From Reticulitermes speratus (lineage: Eukaryota; Arthropoda; Insecta; Blattodea; Rhinotermitidae), in the NCBI GenBank assembly GCA_021186555.1, contig JAJKFL010000006.1, positions 41,894,705-41,958,704 on the forward strand: a stretch of 64,000 nt of DNA. The letters run 5' to 3'. Both the position numbers and the translations under genes were made by a program. Shown piece by piece: positions 27,601-35,728 of this stretch (positions are counted from its first letter, which is position 1; the number at the start of each line of letters is the position of its first letter). The notes beneath the pieces are model-generated. The model ran no database searches, was not told the origin of the DNA, and saw only the letters and a list, made by a program, of their open reading frames with translations.

Positions 27601-30600
27601 CATGTGTTGTCTGAGACTGAGTATGTTTATTTTTGAGGATTATTGTCTTCTGGGTTATGATGTCATATAACTCGGTACTAAGGTGGCAACATTTCAGAAG
27701 AAACTTAGCACCTACTACCAAACTACAGGGTACCACATTCCAGAACACAGTAATCTTCATTGTCACTGCTGTAAGAACCCCAAATCTCACATACATTTTC
27801 AACTCTGAAGTCTTTCCTTACATGCTGGCTTACTCTGACGCCTGCAAACCACCCGTCCACTGGGTGGTGTTCATTGCTTTCTCAAGTGTGAGAAATTCCC
27901 TAATGGAAGTTAACACAGACCTCTGGCCAACAAGTACAGTATACTTAAATGTCAGTTTTATGACACATTTTAGATATCTGCTTAGAAACAAATTAATAAT
28001 TTACATACACACACATGTAGGCATGTGCGCGCTCACACACACATTTTAGCAGGCAAAATCAAGCCATGCAGCAACACTAAAACAACAAATTATGAACACA
28101 GGACAGTGCATTAACACATGAGCTAACACTTTATTCAGCCAACACACATTTCAACATTATCTTCCTACACCTTTCAACAATATTCATTTAAAAGGTTTTT
28201 AACATAATGGAGTGGAAGGGACAAATAAAAAGTATTTATAAGGAACACAGGAGAAAAGAGAAAAAGGTATGAAAGGGATAAAGGAAAGACGGGAAAGGTG
28301 TGAGGCATTAAGATAGATGGAAATTATGTTGCCTGTAACCTGTGACAAGTCATAAGCTACTGAGAGATACATAGTGTGGAGAAAATGCCATTACCTAATT
28401 CAAGACAATGGAGTCATAGCAGTAAGAGAACTTCACATCTGATATGCAAACAGGCCCACTAGTAAGAAGTTAGTTGCACTTTTCTTGAACTGTTTAAAGT
28501 ATTAGCTATGACAAATAACCAATGCAGGTGAACACACTAGAAAACCACAAATAAAAAAAAAGGATTATCAAAAGAAAAGAAAAAGTTAATTCCAATCTAT
28601 CACTAAGATTTGTTCACACTTACTTCTGATGGTCAAATTCCCGAGTACCATCATTCACAACAGCCATGATATATGGGTTATTATGCTTGTTATCATTGTC
28701 AAATGAGTCAAAGAAGATGCCCAGACCGACCCACTTGTCCGAGCTGCCAAACACTGGTCCATCATACGCTCCTTTAGACTCTGTGTACCAGAATGCCTAA
28801 AATGAAGAGCAACATGATTATTACACAACACTCCACTAACATGCTATTAGTTACCAACAGGATAAATCTGTTGTTATACATATCCTAGGATATACCTTGC
28901 AGAAACAGGAAATAATGTGCATAAATATGTACAGTTATTCAACTTCTGACATAGCTGAATTCTCAATAGTGGTGACATAAATCAAAATGGAGTAATGTGA
29001 AAGTTTTTATTACTCAGTTGTTTTTACTGTCTTTAATTTTCATTAAACATTAAAACCATTCACATTAGTGATTTAAAAATTCTATTTTTTTTTTGACAAA
29101 TAGTGTTATTATACTTCACTTGTCACTACAAACATTATGTTAAAAAATTCATACTGAATCTTGCAAACACAGTTTTGTCTAAGACCAGAAATATCTGCAA
29201 CTGAAAATAATACACTGTTTATCAAACACCAGAAGCCCTCTTTCCTTGTGACCATCCTGCCTTTTCTCATCTTAAGCTACATAAATAATACGGGAAGTAA
29301 ATAATATGAAAAAAAAAAACTGCCTCATAATTTGGCATGTCACTTTGAATTTAAAAAAATTCCAGAAACTTTTTTTATTTATATGCAGTGTAAATATGAA
29401 AACCCAAACATTACTACCCATCTTGTCACTAAAAACTACCCTCACATGCATACTACCTACTAAAGTACCTATACATACCAATCCATCTGCACCAATTCTT
29501 CCTCTGCCAGTGACGCGAAATATAATATCTACTTCCCACCAGTCAAAATTTGTTTTCATCTTCGTCCATATTGCACCTGATGCAAAATAAAACATTAATT
29601 ATAAAAATTCACCACACTAATACATAATAATGTACTCAACAACTTTCATACTTCCATACACCACACTTGATGATGGTCATAGACAATCACAGGAGGCCAT
29701 GTCACAGTTCTTATACAACAATATTCTGCTGTTGGCTTAAAGGTTATGGTTAGAGGTTGGGGCCATGTTGAGTGCTCCTTTCCACTGTAGTCTAGCAAGC
29801 TACAGTTAAGAATTAGGTTTCTGTAGCTTTACATCCCATCCCTGAATAATCACCACATAGAATGCAGCCACTGCACAAAAACTTTGCATGAGGCTGGAAT
29901 GGTCCAGCACATGCGTGATGTTACGAGAGACTGTGGCTATACAGACAAATGCACCCTGTCTTACGTACTCAGTACACTGTTACACTAATAGGTAGAACGT
30001 AGTGTGTCACTGCAGCTGTATCATGTCTAGCAGCTATGGTTATTATTTCTGAGGCCAAGGAATGGACTGTAGATAGATGGTGCCTCAGTGGGTTCTGGAA
30101 TTTTCAGTATTATGTACAGAACACAGGGATATGGAAATGAAGTTTTGTGTGCAAGAACAAGGATATGAGCAGAGGTGCTCAAACCCTGGTGCCTTGTCAC
30201 TCTTACAACTAAATTTTGTATGGTGGTGCCTAATATTTTTAGACCAATTATTGCATATTTTCCTTGCATAAAAATGCATATCAGTTCACATGCACCAAGC
30301 AGAAAGCACCAGATAACAGTGTGGTTCACACTTCACTACAGAATTGTGGGTCCTCAGTAGAGAACTTGCTTCACGTCGCCTTTCTGGTGCCTAGAGTATT
30401 GAGTTGGCTCCTACAATTTTGAAACATTTGTGAACACCTTCATATAGGTACAGGGAAGCCTGTACAATTACATTTAGGATAAAGTAAAGAGGGTTACATA
30501 GCTGCCATCTGATGCTAATGATACTTTGACCAGGTTCCATTTTACACATTTCCATTTCCATCCACATTTACTCCCAGTACATTAGTATGTATCAGTTCAC

Positions 30601-31058
30601 ATGAGCGTTAAGTTAAAATGAGACAAGTCTAAAATATACAGTTAATGTTTACTTACCTTTTTGACTTCTCAGAGATGGAGCAATTCTCACATTCTCTGCA
30701 CTGGCAATTGCATCTGCAATGGATAAACATATGGTCTATTAACGAACAGATTCCAATGTAAACATTTCTCGAGCACATTCACAGTTCCTATAAATCATAA
30801 AAAAAATATGACCTAAAACCACAACTTTGGTTTACCTGCCATCTGGCAGAATTGAGTAATCTGAAAACATGTCACGTTGTCAAACTTACTTCCTCCGTAT
30901 TCCCAGAATGGTACACTTCCATCTTTCTGCGCCAAATAAGGTGGCTTGAAACTATACTTGTACTCAAATCTTGTTAAAGGCGCATTACCAAGAACCTCAA
31001 CTGTTGCGACGAAAATTATAGCCGCAAGACACAGCCACCTCACCTCCGCCGCCATCAT
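12652..31058 (-). CDS. LMAN1: ERGIC-53 / LMAN1 cargo lectin (11 exons, complete)
   Basis: Membrane L-type lectin that cycles between ER and ERGIC and carries high-mannose glycoproteins out of the ER. Exons, 5' to 3': 31058-30890, 30713-30657, 29576-29479, 28796-28624, 27134-27035, 26576-26453, 24110-23954, 21106-20880, 20559-20448, 15123-14842, 12688-12652. Spliced length is 1536 nt (511 residues; human LMAN1 has 510), all phases join, and introns are GT-AG. Signal peptide about 1-24; lectin domain about 29-255 with Ca/sugar residues D138, F140, N142, D143, H164, D167 and G237-G238-L239; coiled coil about 270-450; two lumenal cysteines (470, 476), as used for oligomers in the family; TM about 480-498; cytoplasmic tail ending KKFY (ER retrieval and COPII export; many orthologues end KKFF). 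Start chosen at the first of two adjacent Met codons. Head-to-head with BLOC1S6. Confidence 0.96.
12866..13192. mobile_element. TTAA-flanked MITE (piggyBac-like ends), family P1 copy 1
   Basis: Ends CACTTTCACTGCCA and TGGCAGTGAAAGT are inverted repeats, each bounded by TTAA (866-869 and 189-192 within the kilobase). A second copy at 19929-20242 is about 90 percent alike by eye. No ORF. TTAA target and short terminal repeats suggest mobilisation by a piggyBac-type transposase. It lies in LMAN1 intron 10. Confidence 0.85.
13266..13557. mobile_element. TA-flanked MITE (pogo/Tigger-like ends)
   Basis: Inverted ends CAGTGTACTCTCCATTATCTG and CAGATAACTGAGAGTACACTG are bounded by TA on both sides. 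About 290 bp, with no transposase frame. The family guess rests on the end sequence and TA target only. Confidence 0.75.
14020..14265 (-). mobile_element. Divergent SINE related to family B
   Basis: Minus strand: a B-box-like TGTGGTTCTGTTCCCAGC, then GGTGCCCACCCAACCT and CTCTTTCCTCGGGGGT in the same order as in the family B SINEs. The left end is indistinct. Confidence 0.45.
14385..14645 (+). mobile_element. tRNA-derived SINE (family C), copy 1
   Basis: tRNA-like head: A box GTGGCCGTGCAATCTAAGGC, decayed B box TGTTCCAATGC. Body blocks GGCATGGACATTCGTTTCTT, GACGAGCT and TGATGAGGCCTAAGCCC recur in the minus-strand copy at 35410-35662. Tail AAAAGAAAGAAAAA. Confidence 0.75.
14842..15123 (-). CDS. 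LMAN1: LMAN1 exon 10 (stalk end and transmembrane helix)
   Basis: Acceptor TTGCAG, donor GTGAGT. Encodes the end of the coiled-coil stalk, the paired cysteines in PGSCPPQTGCLS and the hydrophobic helix TTIFLVFAALQLAVILGYSL. Reading through the donor gives TGA at once, so splicing to exon 11 is needed for the tail signals. Confidence 0.93.
15321..15437. repeat. Hairpin with decayed hammerhead-like modules on both strands
   Basis: Left arm ...GTTTCAAAGGAACCTGCAG, CCATCTTCAGG and right arm CCTGAAGATGG...AGGTTCCTCTGAAAC are near complements. Both strands have CTGAAGATGG followed by GAAAC, but stem I does not pair and stem II is imperfect. Confidence 0.6.
16506..16675. mobile_element. TTAA MITE family P3, copy 1 (decayed)
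   Basis: Shares the core TCATTGAAATTCTGGTCTCC and TGCACATCACAC, with CAAAACGCCAAA upstream, with the well-kept copy at 22982-23150. The left end TTAACCCTTCAGCA is kept; the right end is eroded. Confidence 0.6.
18602..19052. mobile_element. Non-autonomous hAT element with 8-bp target duplication
   Basis: Inverted ends CAGTGGTATTCAACCT and AGGTTGAATACCACTG, flanked by exact 8-bp repeats TCCTAGGG (18594-18601 and 19053-19060). 451 bp, no transposase. Contains an (AG) run at 18871-18889. Confidence 0.92.
19751..20306. mobile_element. TTAA MITE family P2, copy 1, split by a P1 MITE
   Basis: Outer ends TTAACCTTTA and TTTAAAGTTTAA with internal block CACAAAATGCCATTTATTTC are shared with copies at 39.9 and 44.7 kb. 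The family P1 MITE at 19929-20242 sits inside it at a TTAA, so P1 moved after P2. Confidence 0.75.
19929..20242. mobile_element. TTAA MITE family P1, copy 2 (nested)
   Basis: Same ends as the copy at 12866: left TTAACACTTTCACTGCCA, right TGGCAGTGAAAGTG. The right TTAA has decayed to CTAA. Inserted inside a P2 MITE. Confidence 0.85.
20448..20559 (-). CDS. LMAN1: LMAN1 exon 9 (stalk)
   Basis: Acceptor TTACAG, donor GTGAGT. Encodes AAGQVPGQAMLTETIRRHEV then DLVLSNQNAILSTARDI, which aligns with the QHGQITQQELDTVV region of vertebrate LMAN1. Part of the lumenal coiled-coil stalk. Confidence 0.9.
20880..21106 (-). CDS. LMAN1: LMAN1 exon 8 (stalk)
   Basis: Acceptor GCTGCAG, donor GTATGT. Encodes HREHPEAAKKDKD, then ESDSQRELRQIFTGQSQMF and LRELNRKLDEVVGRQERT, heptad-rich coiled coil matching the RELRQVFEGQ...LNRQLD segment of vertebrate orthologues. 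Confidence 0.93.
21168..21384. mobile_element. TTAA MITE family P2, decayed copy
   Basis: Opposite orientation to the 39.9-kb copy. Matches GGTTGGTATTTAAA, AAAATTATGAAATAAA and GTTGCCTAA.TATATAAAAT in the 37.35-kb copy. The TTAA ends are lost. In LMAN1 intron 7. Confidence 0.55.
21730..22009 (-). mobile_element. tRNA-derived SINE (family B), copy 2
   Basis: Close to the 7.7-kb copy along its length (GAACAGGCCATGAAGGCCCA, GAGTAGAGGTATAGCTCTAC, CCCCGGGAAAGAGACC). Short CTTAAA direct repeats flank it. In LMAN1 intron 7. Confidence 0.85.
22982..23150. mobile_element. TTAA MITE family P3, copy 2
   Basis: Inverted ends TTAATCCTTTGG and CCAAAGGATTAA enclose 169 bp with no ORF. Matches 16506 and, inverted, 24215. 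The TTAA target suggests a piggyBac-type mobiliser. Confidence 0.8.
23418..23436. repeat. Poly-C run
   Basis: 19 consecutive C. A similar 19-C run lies at 40261-40279 and a 13-C run followed by A at 3817-3838. Confidence 0.95.
23605..23885. mobile_element. Small hAT-like non-autonomous element
   Basis: Inverted ends CAGTGTTTCCCAACC and GGTTGGGAAACACTG, 281 bp. The flanking 8-mers do not match, so the insertion is old or rearranged. No ORF of its own. Confidence 0.75.
23954..24110 (-). CDS. LMAN1: LMAN1 exon 7 (end of lectin domain, start of stalk)
   Basis: Acceptor GCTGCAG, donor GTATGT. Encodes DDHDVLHFLTTSLHPPGQ, the last lectin strand (matching ADDHDVLSFLTF), then a Pro/Gly linker and EEQRKLSQEYADYQRKLEQ, the first stalk heptads. 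Confidence 0.95.
24215..24365. mobile_element. TTAA MITE family P3, copy 3 (inverted, decayed)
   Basis: Ends TTAATTCTTTG and CCAAAGAACTAA. Internal TTAAATGCCCAATGTGA and ACCAGAATTTGAATG match the other two copies in reverse. In LMAN1 intron 6. Confidence 0.6.
26381..26460 (-). repeat. 4 x 20-bp tandem repeat of the LMAN1 exon 6 donor site
   Basis: Four exact 20-bp registers (26381, 26401, 26421, 26441). On the minus strand each holds an exon/intron-like junction: GGCAG|GTATGT, GGCAG|GTGCGT, GACAG|GTACGA, GGCAG|GTATGT. The first is the annotated donor. The fourth, 60 nt downstream, has the same 9-nt donor and keeps the frame open; the second and third shift it. Confidence 0.95.
26453..26576 (-). 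CDS. LMAN1: LMAN1 exon 6 (lectin domain, GGL motif)
   Basis: Acceptor CTGCAG, donor GTATGT. Encodes VLFHSGMTNNEQDFEVCVR then AENVILPKYGHFGLSAATGG LA. The GGL (237-239) is a sugar-contacting motif of L-type lectins. Ends in phase 1 and joins exon 7 as Asp. Confidence 0.95.
27035..27134 (-). CDS. LMAN1: LMAN1 exon 5 (lectin domain)
   Basis: Acceptor CTACAG, donor GTATGT. Encodes DGTTQLLAGCLRDFRNKPYP and TRAKVEYYQNTLT, very close to the RDFRNKPYPVRAKITYYQNTLT block of vertebrate LMAN1. The split Asn166 and D167 complete the sugar/Ca site started in exon 4. Confidence 0.96.
27572..27800 (-). repeat. Dispersed repeat fragment
   Basis: Conceptual minus-strand frame RFGVLTAVTMKITVFWN, also seen in decayed form at 6.8 kb. 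A DNA block resembling AGTAATCTTCATTGTCACTG...AAATCTCAC recurs at 6.85, 26.3 and 51.95 kb. In LMAN1 intron 4. Confidence 0.55.
28624..28796 (-). CDS. LMAN1: LMAN1 exon 4 (Ca2+/carbohydrate site)
   Basis: Acceptor TTTTAG, donor GTAAGT. Encodes AFWYTESKGAYDGPVFGSSD, then GIFFDSFDNDNKHNNPYIM and REFDHQ. D138-x-F140-x-N142-D143 and H164 are the Ca- and mannose-binding residues of the family. Confidence 0.96.
29479..29576 (-). CDS. LMAN1: LMAN1 exon 3 (lectin domain)
   Basis: Acceptor GCATCAG, donor GTATGT. Encodes GAIWTKMKTNFDWWEVDIIF and RVTGRGRIGADGL, the highly conserved first half of the beta-sandwich. Confidence 0.96.
29577..30656 (-). other. LMAN1 intron 2
   Basis: About 1.1 kb with no exon or repeat that I recognise. 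Short open frames here have no family likeness. Confidence 0.7.
30657..30713 (-). CDS. LMAN1: LMAN1 exon 2
   Basis: 57-nt exon, acceptor TTGCAG, donor GTAAGT. Encodes NAIASAENVRIAPSLRSQK, matching AIPSSDQIRVAPSLKSQRG in vertebrates. Confidence 0.93.
30890..31058 (-). CDS. LMAN1: LMAN1 exon 1 (signal peptide, lectin domain start)
   Basis: Starts MMAAEVRW, a hydrophobic signal peptide to about G24, then RFEYKYSFKPPYLAQKDG and VPFWEYGG, the family's N-terminal lectin strand. Donor GTAAGT. Either Met could start. Confidence 0.95.
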
Positions 31059-31527
31059 TTTACCTGGCCAGACGTGCCACGGATCATCTGCAACACCTAC
31101 CAGCCACGGCAGTCTCTCTCCGAGTACTGTGCCAGCACTACTTGTACACGTATGATTGGTCTATATGTATATATATATATATATAAATGTGTGTGTGTGT
31201 GTGTGTGTGCGCGCGATAATAATCGATATGATGAAACAACACCGAGGTGCCGTCCTACAAAGTCAATGCAAGAAAGAACTCTCGCTACATACGCGAAGTC
31301 GTAAAGTGGTCATGACAACGAGTTTAGTTGCGCGCTGACCTGCAAGATACGTTTTTCAGAATCAGAAACGTCTTAGCGATTTCCGATACTATTGTTCTGT
31401 TGTATACGTGACATGTGACTAGGACTTGGAATGAATTATAGGCATTTAACTTAATTTTGTTGCGTTGAAACACGATGCCATTAATTTATACGATACTAAC
31501 AAATTCTTAATCTGCGTATAACAAAAA
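31059..31527. promoter_or_regulatory. Bidirectional promoter region LMAN1 / BLOC1S6
   Basis: The two start codons diverge with 469 bp between them, so the promoters and 5' UTRs of both genes must lie here, unless a 5' non-coding exon lies further off. It contains a (TA)n(TG)n microsatellite. No clear TATA box is placed for either gene. Confidence 0.65.
31162..31215. repeat. (TA)n-(TG)n-(CG)n microsatellite
   Basis: Alternating purine-pyrimidine run: TA repeat, AAA break, TG repeat, short GC. Lies in the shared promoter region. Confidence 0.95.
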
Positions 31528-31586
31528 ATGACTGACAACTCCACACAGCCTTCTGCAGTTGCACCACAGGAATCAGAAAGTGATAC
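31528..31586 (+). CDS. BLOC1S6: BLOC1S6 exon 1
   Basis: MTDNSTQPSAVAPQESESD, phase 2, donor GTAAGA. Low-complexity N-terminus as in the family. Chosen because phase, donor and position upstream fit; no other ATG exon was seen. Confidence 0.75.
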
Positions 31587-34500
31587 GTAAGAATATGAAT
31601 GATTACGGTAGTGTTATTGTTTTTAAGAATAAGGAGTTTATCATTTCCATGAACATAGAATACTGCTGGGTTGCAAGTCTACAAGAAATTTCTTTACAGC
31701 CCTTGAACGCAAAAAATGACGATAAACTGATTTATGATATGAAGTACGAGAAAACCGAACCACTCGTGTTTCCTAGTGGAAAGGCACGGGTTCAAATCTT
31801 CGGTCACTGGCCAGCCGGATGGCACTAAAGCTCACGGACCATAACTAGCGAATAGTACACGATCGCATCAACAACCTTTTTAAAGTGTGTTATTCACAAA
31901 TCGTGTTGTTCAAGGCCACATAGTCCGAGCTACTGAAGGCGGCTTTAAATAAACCACAAGTAAATTAAGGCAATTCCTGCGTTGTCTGAATTTCTAAGCA
32001 CATATGTGTGAGTGGCATCACACAGATTAGGGTAGGTTGCAGGATTTTTTATTATCCATGCTATGAACATGTAACGTTTGCACATTAGAAGCAGGGAATC
32101 CTTCCGTTCTTAAAATTATAACTGGGCTTTTGTCATTGTATAAAATACAGCAAAAATTGTGCTAAATGTAGCCAGTAGTGGGAACCAGGTCCATCTTTAA
32201 AATACATAGACCACAATTATTAAACTGTATGACCTGTATGTAAGGTTAAATATGTGAGATTTGAGGGTCACACATTGGTATGCCCTAAAAATTTGGGCAG
32301 CAATTTCTTCTAAAACATTGGTACTTCTCTACCAGAATACACATTGTCACACTCGAAAACACTAAATTAGAATGTCAGCAGTCCAAAGTGATGCTATGTA
32401 CATATGGAATATTCCATAATCCCTGTTTCAGCTAAGAAATTCACTTTCATAAAGATAATGACTTCAGTGGAGCTGAACGGTCCAGTTAAACATTATTTGA
32501 TTAAGTTTTAAACCAGAACTTCAGAAACTCAACAAGCAGTTCTAGGTGGAAAGCTTCCTTTTATGTTGCGTAGAATTCTAGCCAAAAATATCTATCACTG
32601 TTATTTTACATTCTACAAGCAAAAGTTGTGTATTTTCTGAGGTCTATTACTATGCCTAATTTCAGGATCCTAAGTGGCATCCTCAAAGCTTTGTGTGTCA
32701 TGTTGTTATTAGCAACTGTAGAATGTTAGGAAATATTTTTGTAAAATGCAGCTAGCTATTGAAAGGAGGGAGACAGTATTGTAAGCTTGTAATCCTCATT
32801 TTCTTCTAAGGAAGGAAAGAGGGCTACAAGCAGGCAGTCACAAAACCAAGTTTAAGCTGTTTAGGGCCATCAGTTTCCAATTTAATGTCTTCAATTTTGA
32901 ACAGATGATAGAATCATGTCCTGTGATGTCTTCATTTCAGAACTGTAGATGTCAACAAGCTTGCGGTCGGACTGCTGGCTCTCTATGAACCACAGCTGAA
33001 GAAAGTAAAACAGCAACTTGATGAACTAACGTAAGTATTCTGCATTTTCTGGTGTTTGTATAGACATGCTGGTGGTAGCTACAGTTCTGTCTTATTTTCC
33101 AGCAAGAAGCAGACGAGCCTAATAGACCAGTTGGAGGATGAGAATCGCAGATTTACCAATGTGCAGACGTCAGAGGACCTGCAGCAAATGGTAATTCAAT
33201 TTTAATACTAAATATCCCTGTTGGTGTGCAGATAGAAAAGTATATTTTCTCTTATTAATCACAGTCACAACCAACACTTTGCTTTTTAATGCGTATGTAG
33301 GCTACCAGTTTCAGCTCAAAGAGCCATCCTCAGGCCACACAGAAAACATAAATTAAAAACTCCATACATTTTGGAAAGCAGATCTTCCTCTTTTTATAAC
33401 AGTGAATGTAGTGATATATCATATATTATTATTTTATTTTTCTTAGGTAATACATTTATACGATATACATTTTGATGTATTCACTTCATTCACTATTGTA
33501 ACAAGACCAAGATCTTCCGCTTTCCAAAACATATGGAGTTTTTAGTTTATGGTTTCTGTGTGGCCCGTTGATGGCTCTTTGATGAACCGAAACTGGTACC
33601 CTATCTACGCATTAAAAAGCAAAGTGTTGGTTGTGACTAATAAGAGAAATGGTATTTTCTCATAATTTTTTCAATAAGTTGGCAACACAGTAAGAACATG
33701 CATTCACGGGGCCTCTATTTCTAATCATACTGTACAATTTTTACTCTTACTCTGCTGGCTTATAAGTTATGTAAAGTGCCTTGTTCTCAGACATATTTAT
33801 TGCTTATTAAAATTCTGCAGTCCATTCTGCACAAATCGAACTGTAGAACCAGTGAGTGGGTTTCCATTAAATTTAATACAGGAGGACTGAAGTTTATTGG
33901 CTCATTCCAGTCATGGTTAAAAATCAGACAGTAGCAAAGTACATGAAGAACTACATGCATTTCTTTGCACACCACACTCAATATTTATTGGAGCAAAAGC
34001 TGCGTGAAACAAAAGTTCTAGAGCAAAAATATAACAAATTCTGTGCCAGTCACACTTGTATGCAAGCCCTATGGTTTTTAAGAGAACTATAGAAACGTGA
34101 GCAAACATATAGTTTATAACTACGTATATCTTGTAATTTGTCTACATGTATAGTTAAAGCACTTTACTGTGCTAGTGTACCAAATGGTGTCTAACGGGTG
34201 CAATAGTCTCATGAATTAGCATGTCTAGCATGTCCATGTTGATTTTAAGACACCTAAGCCAAAGTTACGGATGTAGAAACTATCGAAAGTCATTGCTGTT
34301 TCTGATTTCAGTTTATGATGGTAAAACTGTACCAGACGAAGCTAGTGGGCATCAAGAAAGAGATGTTACAGTTCCACGACAGAGCCACAAAGCTAAAAGT
34401 AAGTAAATGACTGCGGCCAAGTCTGATTAACTTGCTCCGTGTTAATTGAGGTTATGAATTCATGGAGTGTTATTCATGTTTCCCATACACCTTGATGGCA

Positions 34501-34918
34501 CAGTAGCAAAATCTGACCTTACCCTGTCATACAACACTGCTTAGTCAACTACAGTAGAACCCGGATAGGAAGTCCCCGCATAAGAAGTTTTCCCCTGTAA
34601 GAAGTCTGATTTTTAAAGTCCCGAAATCCTATTGCTTTTAATAAGCATCCTGCTTCAGAAGTCCCTAATCCTCTGGTCCCTTGAAAGACTTCTTAACAGG
34701 GTTCTACTGTATGTATATGTAGTCTGAAAAGCTGACATAATGAAAACATACTGTGTAATGCTTCTTATGTCTTGCAGAAGAGGGCTCTCAGACTTCAGCA
34801 GACGAAACAGAAGGCAGCTCTGCACCGAGAGCAGCAGAGGGAACTGCAGTTGCAGCGAGAGACAGACCTCATCGCCAAGCCCCCGTCATCATCCAGTGAG
34901 AAAGAAAAGAGTTCTTAA
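31528..34918 (+). CDS. BLOC1S6: BLOC-1 subunit 6 / pallidin (5 exons, complete)
   Basis: Small coiled-coil subunit of BLOC-1, the cytosolic complex that sorts cargo to lysosome-related organelles such as pigment granules. Exons 31528-31586, 32941-33030, 33103-33190, 34312-34398, 34778-34918: 465 nt, 154 residues (human 172), all GT-AG and in phase. Recognition rests on GLLALYEPQLKKVKQQLDEL, KLYQTKLVGIKKEMLQFHDR and TKLKKRALRLQQTKQ followed by a charged RE-QQREL helix, in the order of pallidin. The N-terminus is short and Ser/Gln rich, the C-terminus ends SSSEKEKSS. Divergent from LMAN1, convergent with POFUT2. Confidence 0.93.
31587..32940 (+). other. BLOC1S6 intron 1
   Basis: About 1.35 kb, AT-rich. 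An open frame continues past the donor (31559-31828) but has no family likeness. No repeat recognised. Confidence 0.7.
32941..33030 (+). CDS. BLOC1S6: BLOC1S6 exon 2
   Basis: Acceptor TTTCAG, donor GTAAGT. TVDVNKLAVGLLALYEPQLK then KVKQQLDEL, matching the AEGLLSHYLPDLQRSKQALQ region of human pallidin. Confidence 0.95.
33103..33190 (+). CDS. BLOC1S6: BLOC1S6 exon 3
   Basis: After a 72-bp intron; acceptor TTCCAG, donor GTAATT. KKQTSLIDQLEDENRRF then TNVQTSEDLQQM, coiled coil. Confidence 0.93.
33245..33650. mobile_element. Inverted-repeat element with hammerhead-like motif (BLOC1S6 intron 3)
   Basis: Arms of about 170 bp face each other: left CAGTCACAACCAACACTTTG...CCAGTTTCAGC, right CGAAACTGGTACC...CAAAGTGTTGGTTGTGAC. 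The left arm has a well-formed minus-strand hammerhead-like motif; the right arm's copy has lost the core. Possible short target repeat TATTTTCT on both sides. Confidence 0.7.
33299..33337 (-). ncRNA. Hammerhead ribozyme-like motif (BLOC1S6 intron)
   Basis: Minus strand: stem I UGGC (33337-33334), CUGAGGA (33333-33327), extra U, stem II GGCUC/GAGCU, GAAA (33312-33309), A-CUGG-U, H17 = A (33303), stem I' GCCU. Three stem I pairs plus a U-U. Antisense to BLOC1S6. Confidence 0.5.
34312..34398 (+). CDS. BLOC1S6: BLOC1S6 exon 4
   Basis: Acceptor TTTCAG, donor GTAAGT. FMMVKLYQTKLVGIKKEML and QFHDRATKLK, the most conserved pallidin block (human AKLVNIRKEMLMLHEKTSKL). Confidence 0.96.
34552..34709. 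mobile_element. TA-flanked MITE (pogo-like ends)
   Basis: Inverted ends CAGTAGAACCC and GGGTTCTACTG with TA on both sides; the next bases (GGAAGTC / GACTTCTTA) also pair. 158 bp, in BLOC1S6 intron 4. Confidence 0.8.
34778..34918 (+). CDS. BLOC1S6: BLOC1S6 exon 5 (C-terminus)
   Basis: Acceptor CTTGCAG. KRALRLQQTKQKAALHREQQ, then RELQLQRETDLIAKP and a Ser/Lys tail before TAA. Corresponds to the RALKLQQKRQKEELEREQQ end of human pallidin. Confidence 0.96.
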   Translation, partial: KRALRLQQTKQKAALHREQQRELQLQRETDLIAKPPSSSSEKEKSS

Positions 34919-35334
34919 TGACAGGGAGACTAAGCTGGCCCTTGTGCCTTTTCTCACTTGATGACACTATGAGCAACATTCATCTGTTCATGAATTGTCA
35001 CATCAGTATAATTATTTAAGCTGAAGCAGTCAGAGGCATTATTTTATGCTTGAATTTGAAGAGACCTCCCATATATGGAGTGTCATTAAAATTGACAGGA
35101 ACTCCAGGAATGGAACTTTAACTTTTACGCTTTAACAAGATCAACTAATATAATCTTGCAGAATGCTTCATACAAATATTTTTATACTTGCCTTCAATGT
35201 CCATTGAAATGTACAAGTCCTGAAAATGTGCGCAGGCAGATTAAGGTAATATAGCCATCATGCAGTTGAGGACATACAGTACACAGCTGTAGTTGAAAGT
35301 ACTATTAAATGTGCCCAAACTGGGCATGATCTGC

Positions 35335-35340
35335 AATAAA
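35335..35340 (+). promoter_or_regulatory. AATAAA polyadenylation signal candidate for BLOC1S6
   Basis: 417 nt after the BLOC1S6 stop and about 70 nt before a SINE. A reasonable 3' end, not proven. Confidence 0.45.
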
Positions 35341-35409
35341 CAGTCTTCTCTAATGAGTATTTCTTCTGTATCACCTGCCTTCTCCTATACCAGACCATGT
35401 GCAGTAGTT

Positions 35410-35662
35410 CCCCCCCCCCCACAATGGCTCGGCAGCCCCTTGGGGGCCTAGGCCACCTCATTTTTTGAGGCTTCACGATCACACACTTTTTAGACACACC
35501 ACACTCGGTAGAACTCCTCTGGACGAGTGACGAGCTCGTCGCAGAGACCTTTAACTGACAACATACAACATTCACAAGAGACAGACATCCATGCCCTAGA
35601 CGGGATTTGAACCCACAATCCCAGTAGACCCATGCCTTAGACCGCGTGGCCACTGGGATCGG
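35410..35662 (-). mobile_element. tRNA-derived SINE (family C), copy 2, with G-rich 3' end
   Basis: Minus strand: A box GTGGCCACGCGGTCTAAGGC, B box GGGTTCAAATCCCG, then a body shared with 14385-14645. Exact 14-bp target duplication CATGTGCAGTAGTT (35396-35409, 35663-35676). The 3' end is GTGGGGGGGGGG, not poly-A. An ORF overlapping it on this strand is a shadow. Confidence 0.9.
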
Positions 35663-35697
35663 CATGTGCAGTAGTTGCCCCTTTATTTCAGCGGGGT

Positions 35698-35728
<31 letters not shown>

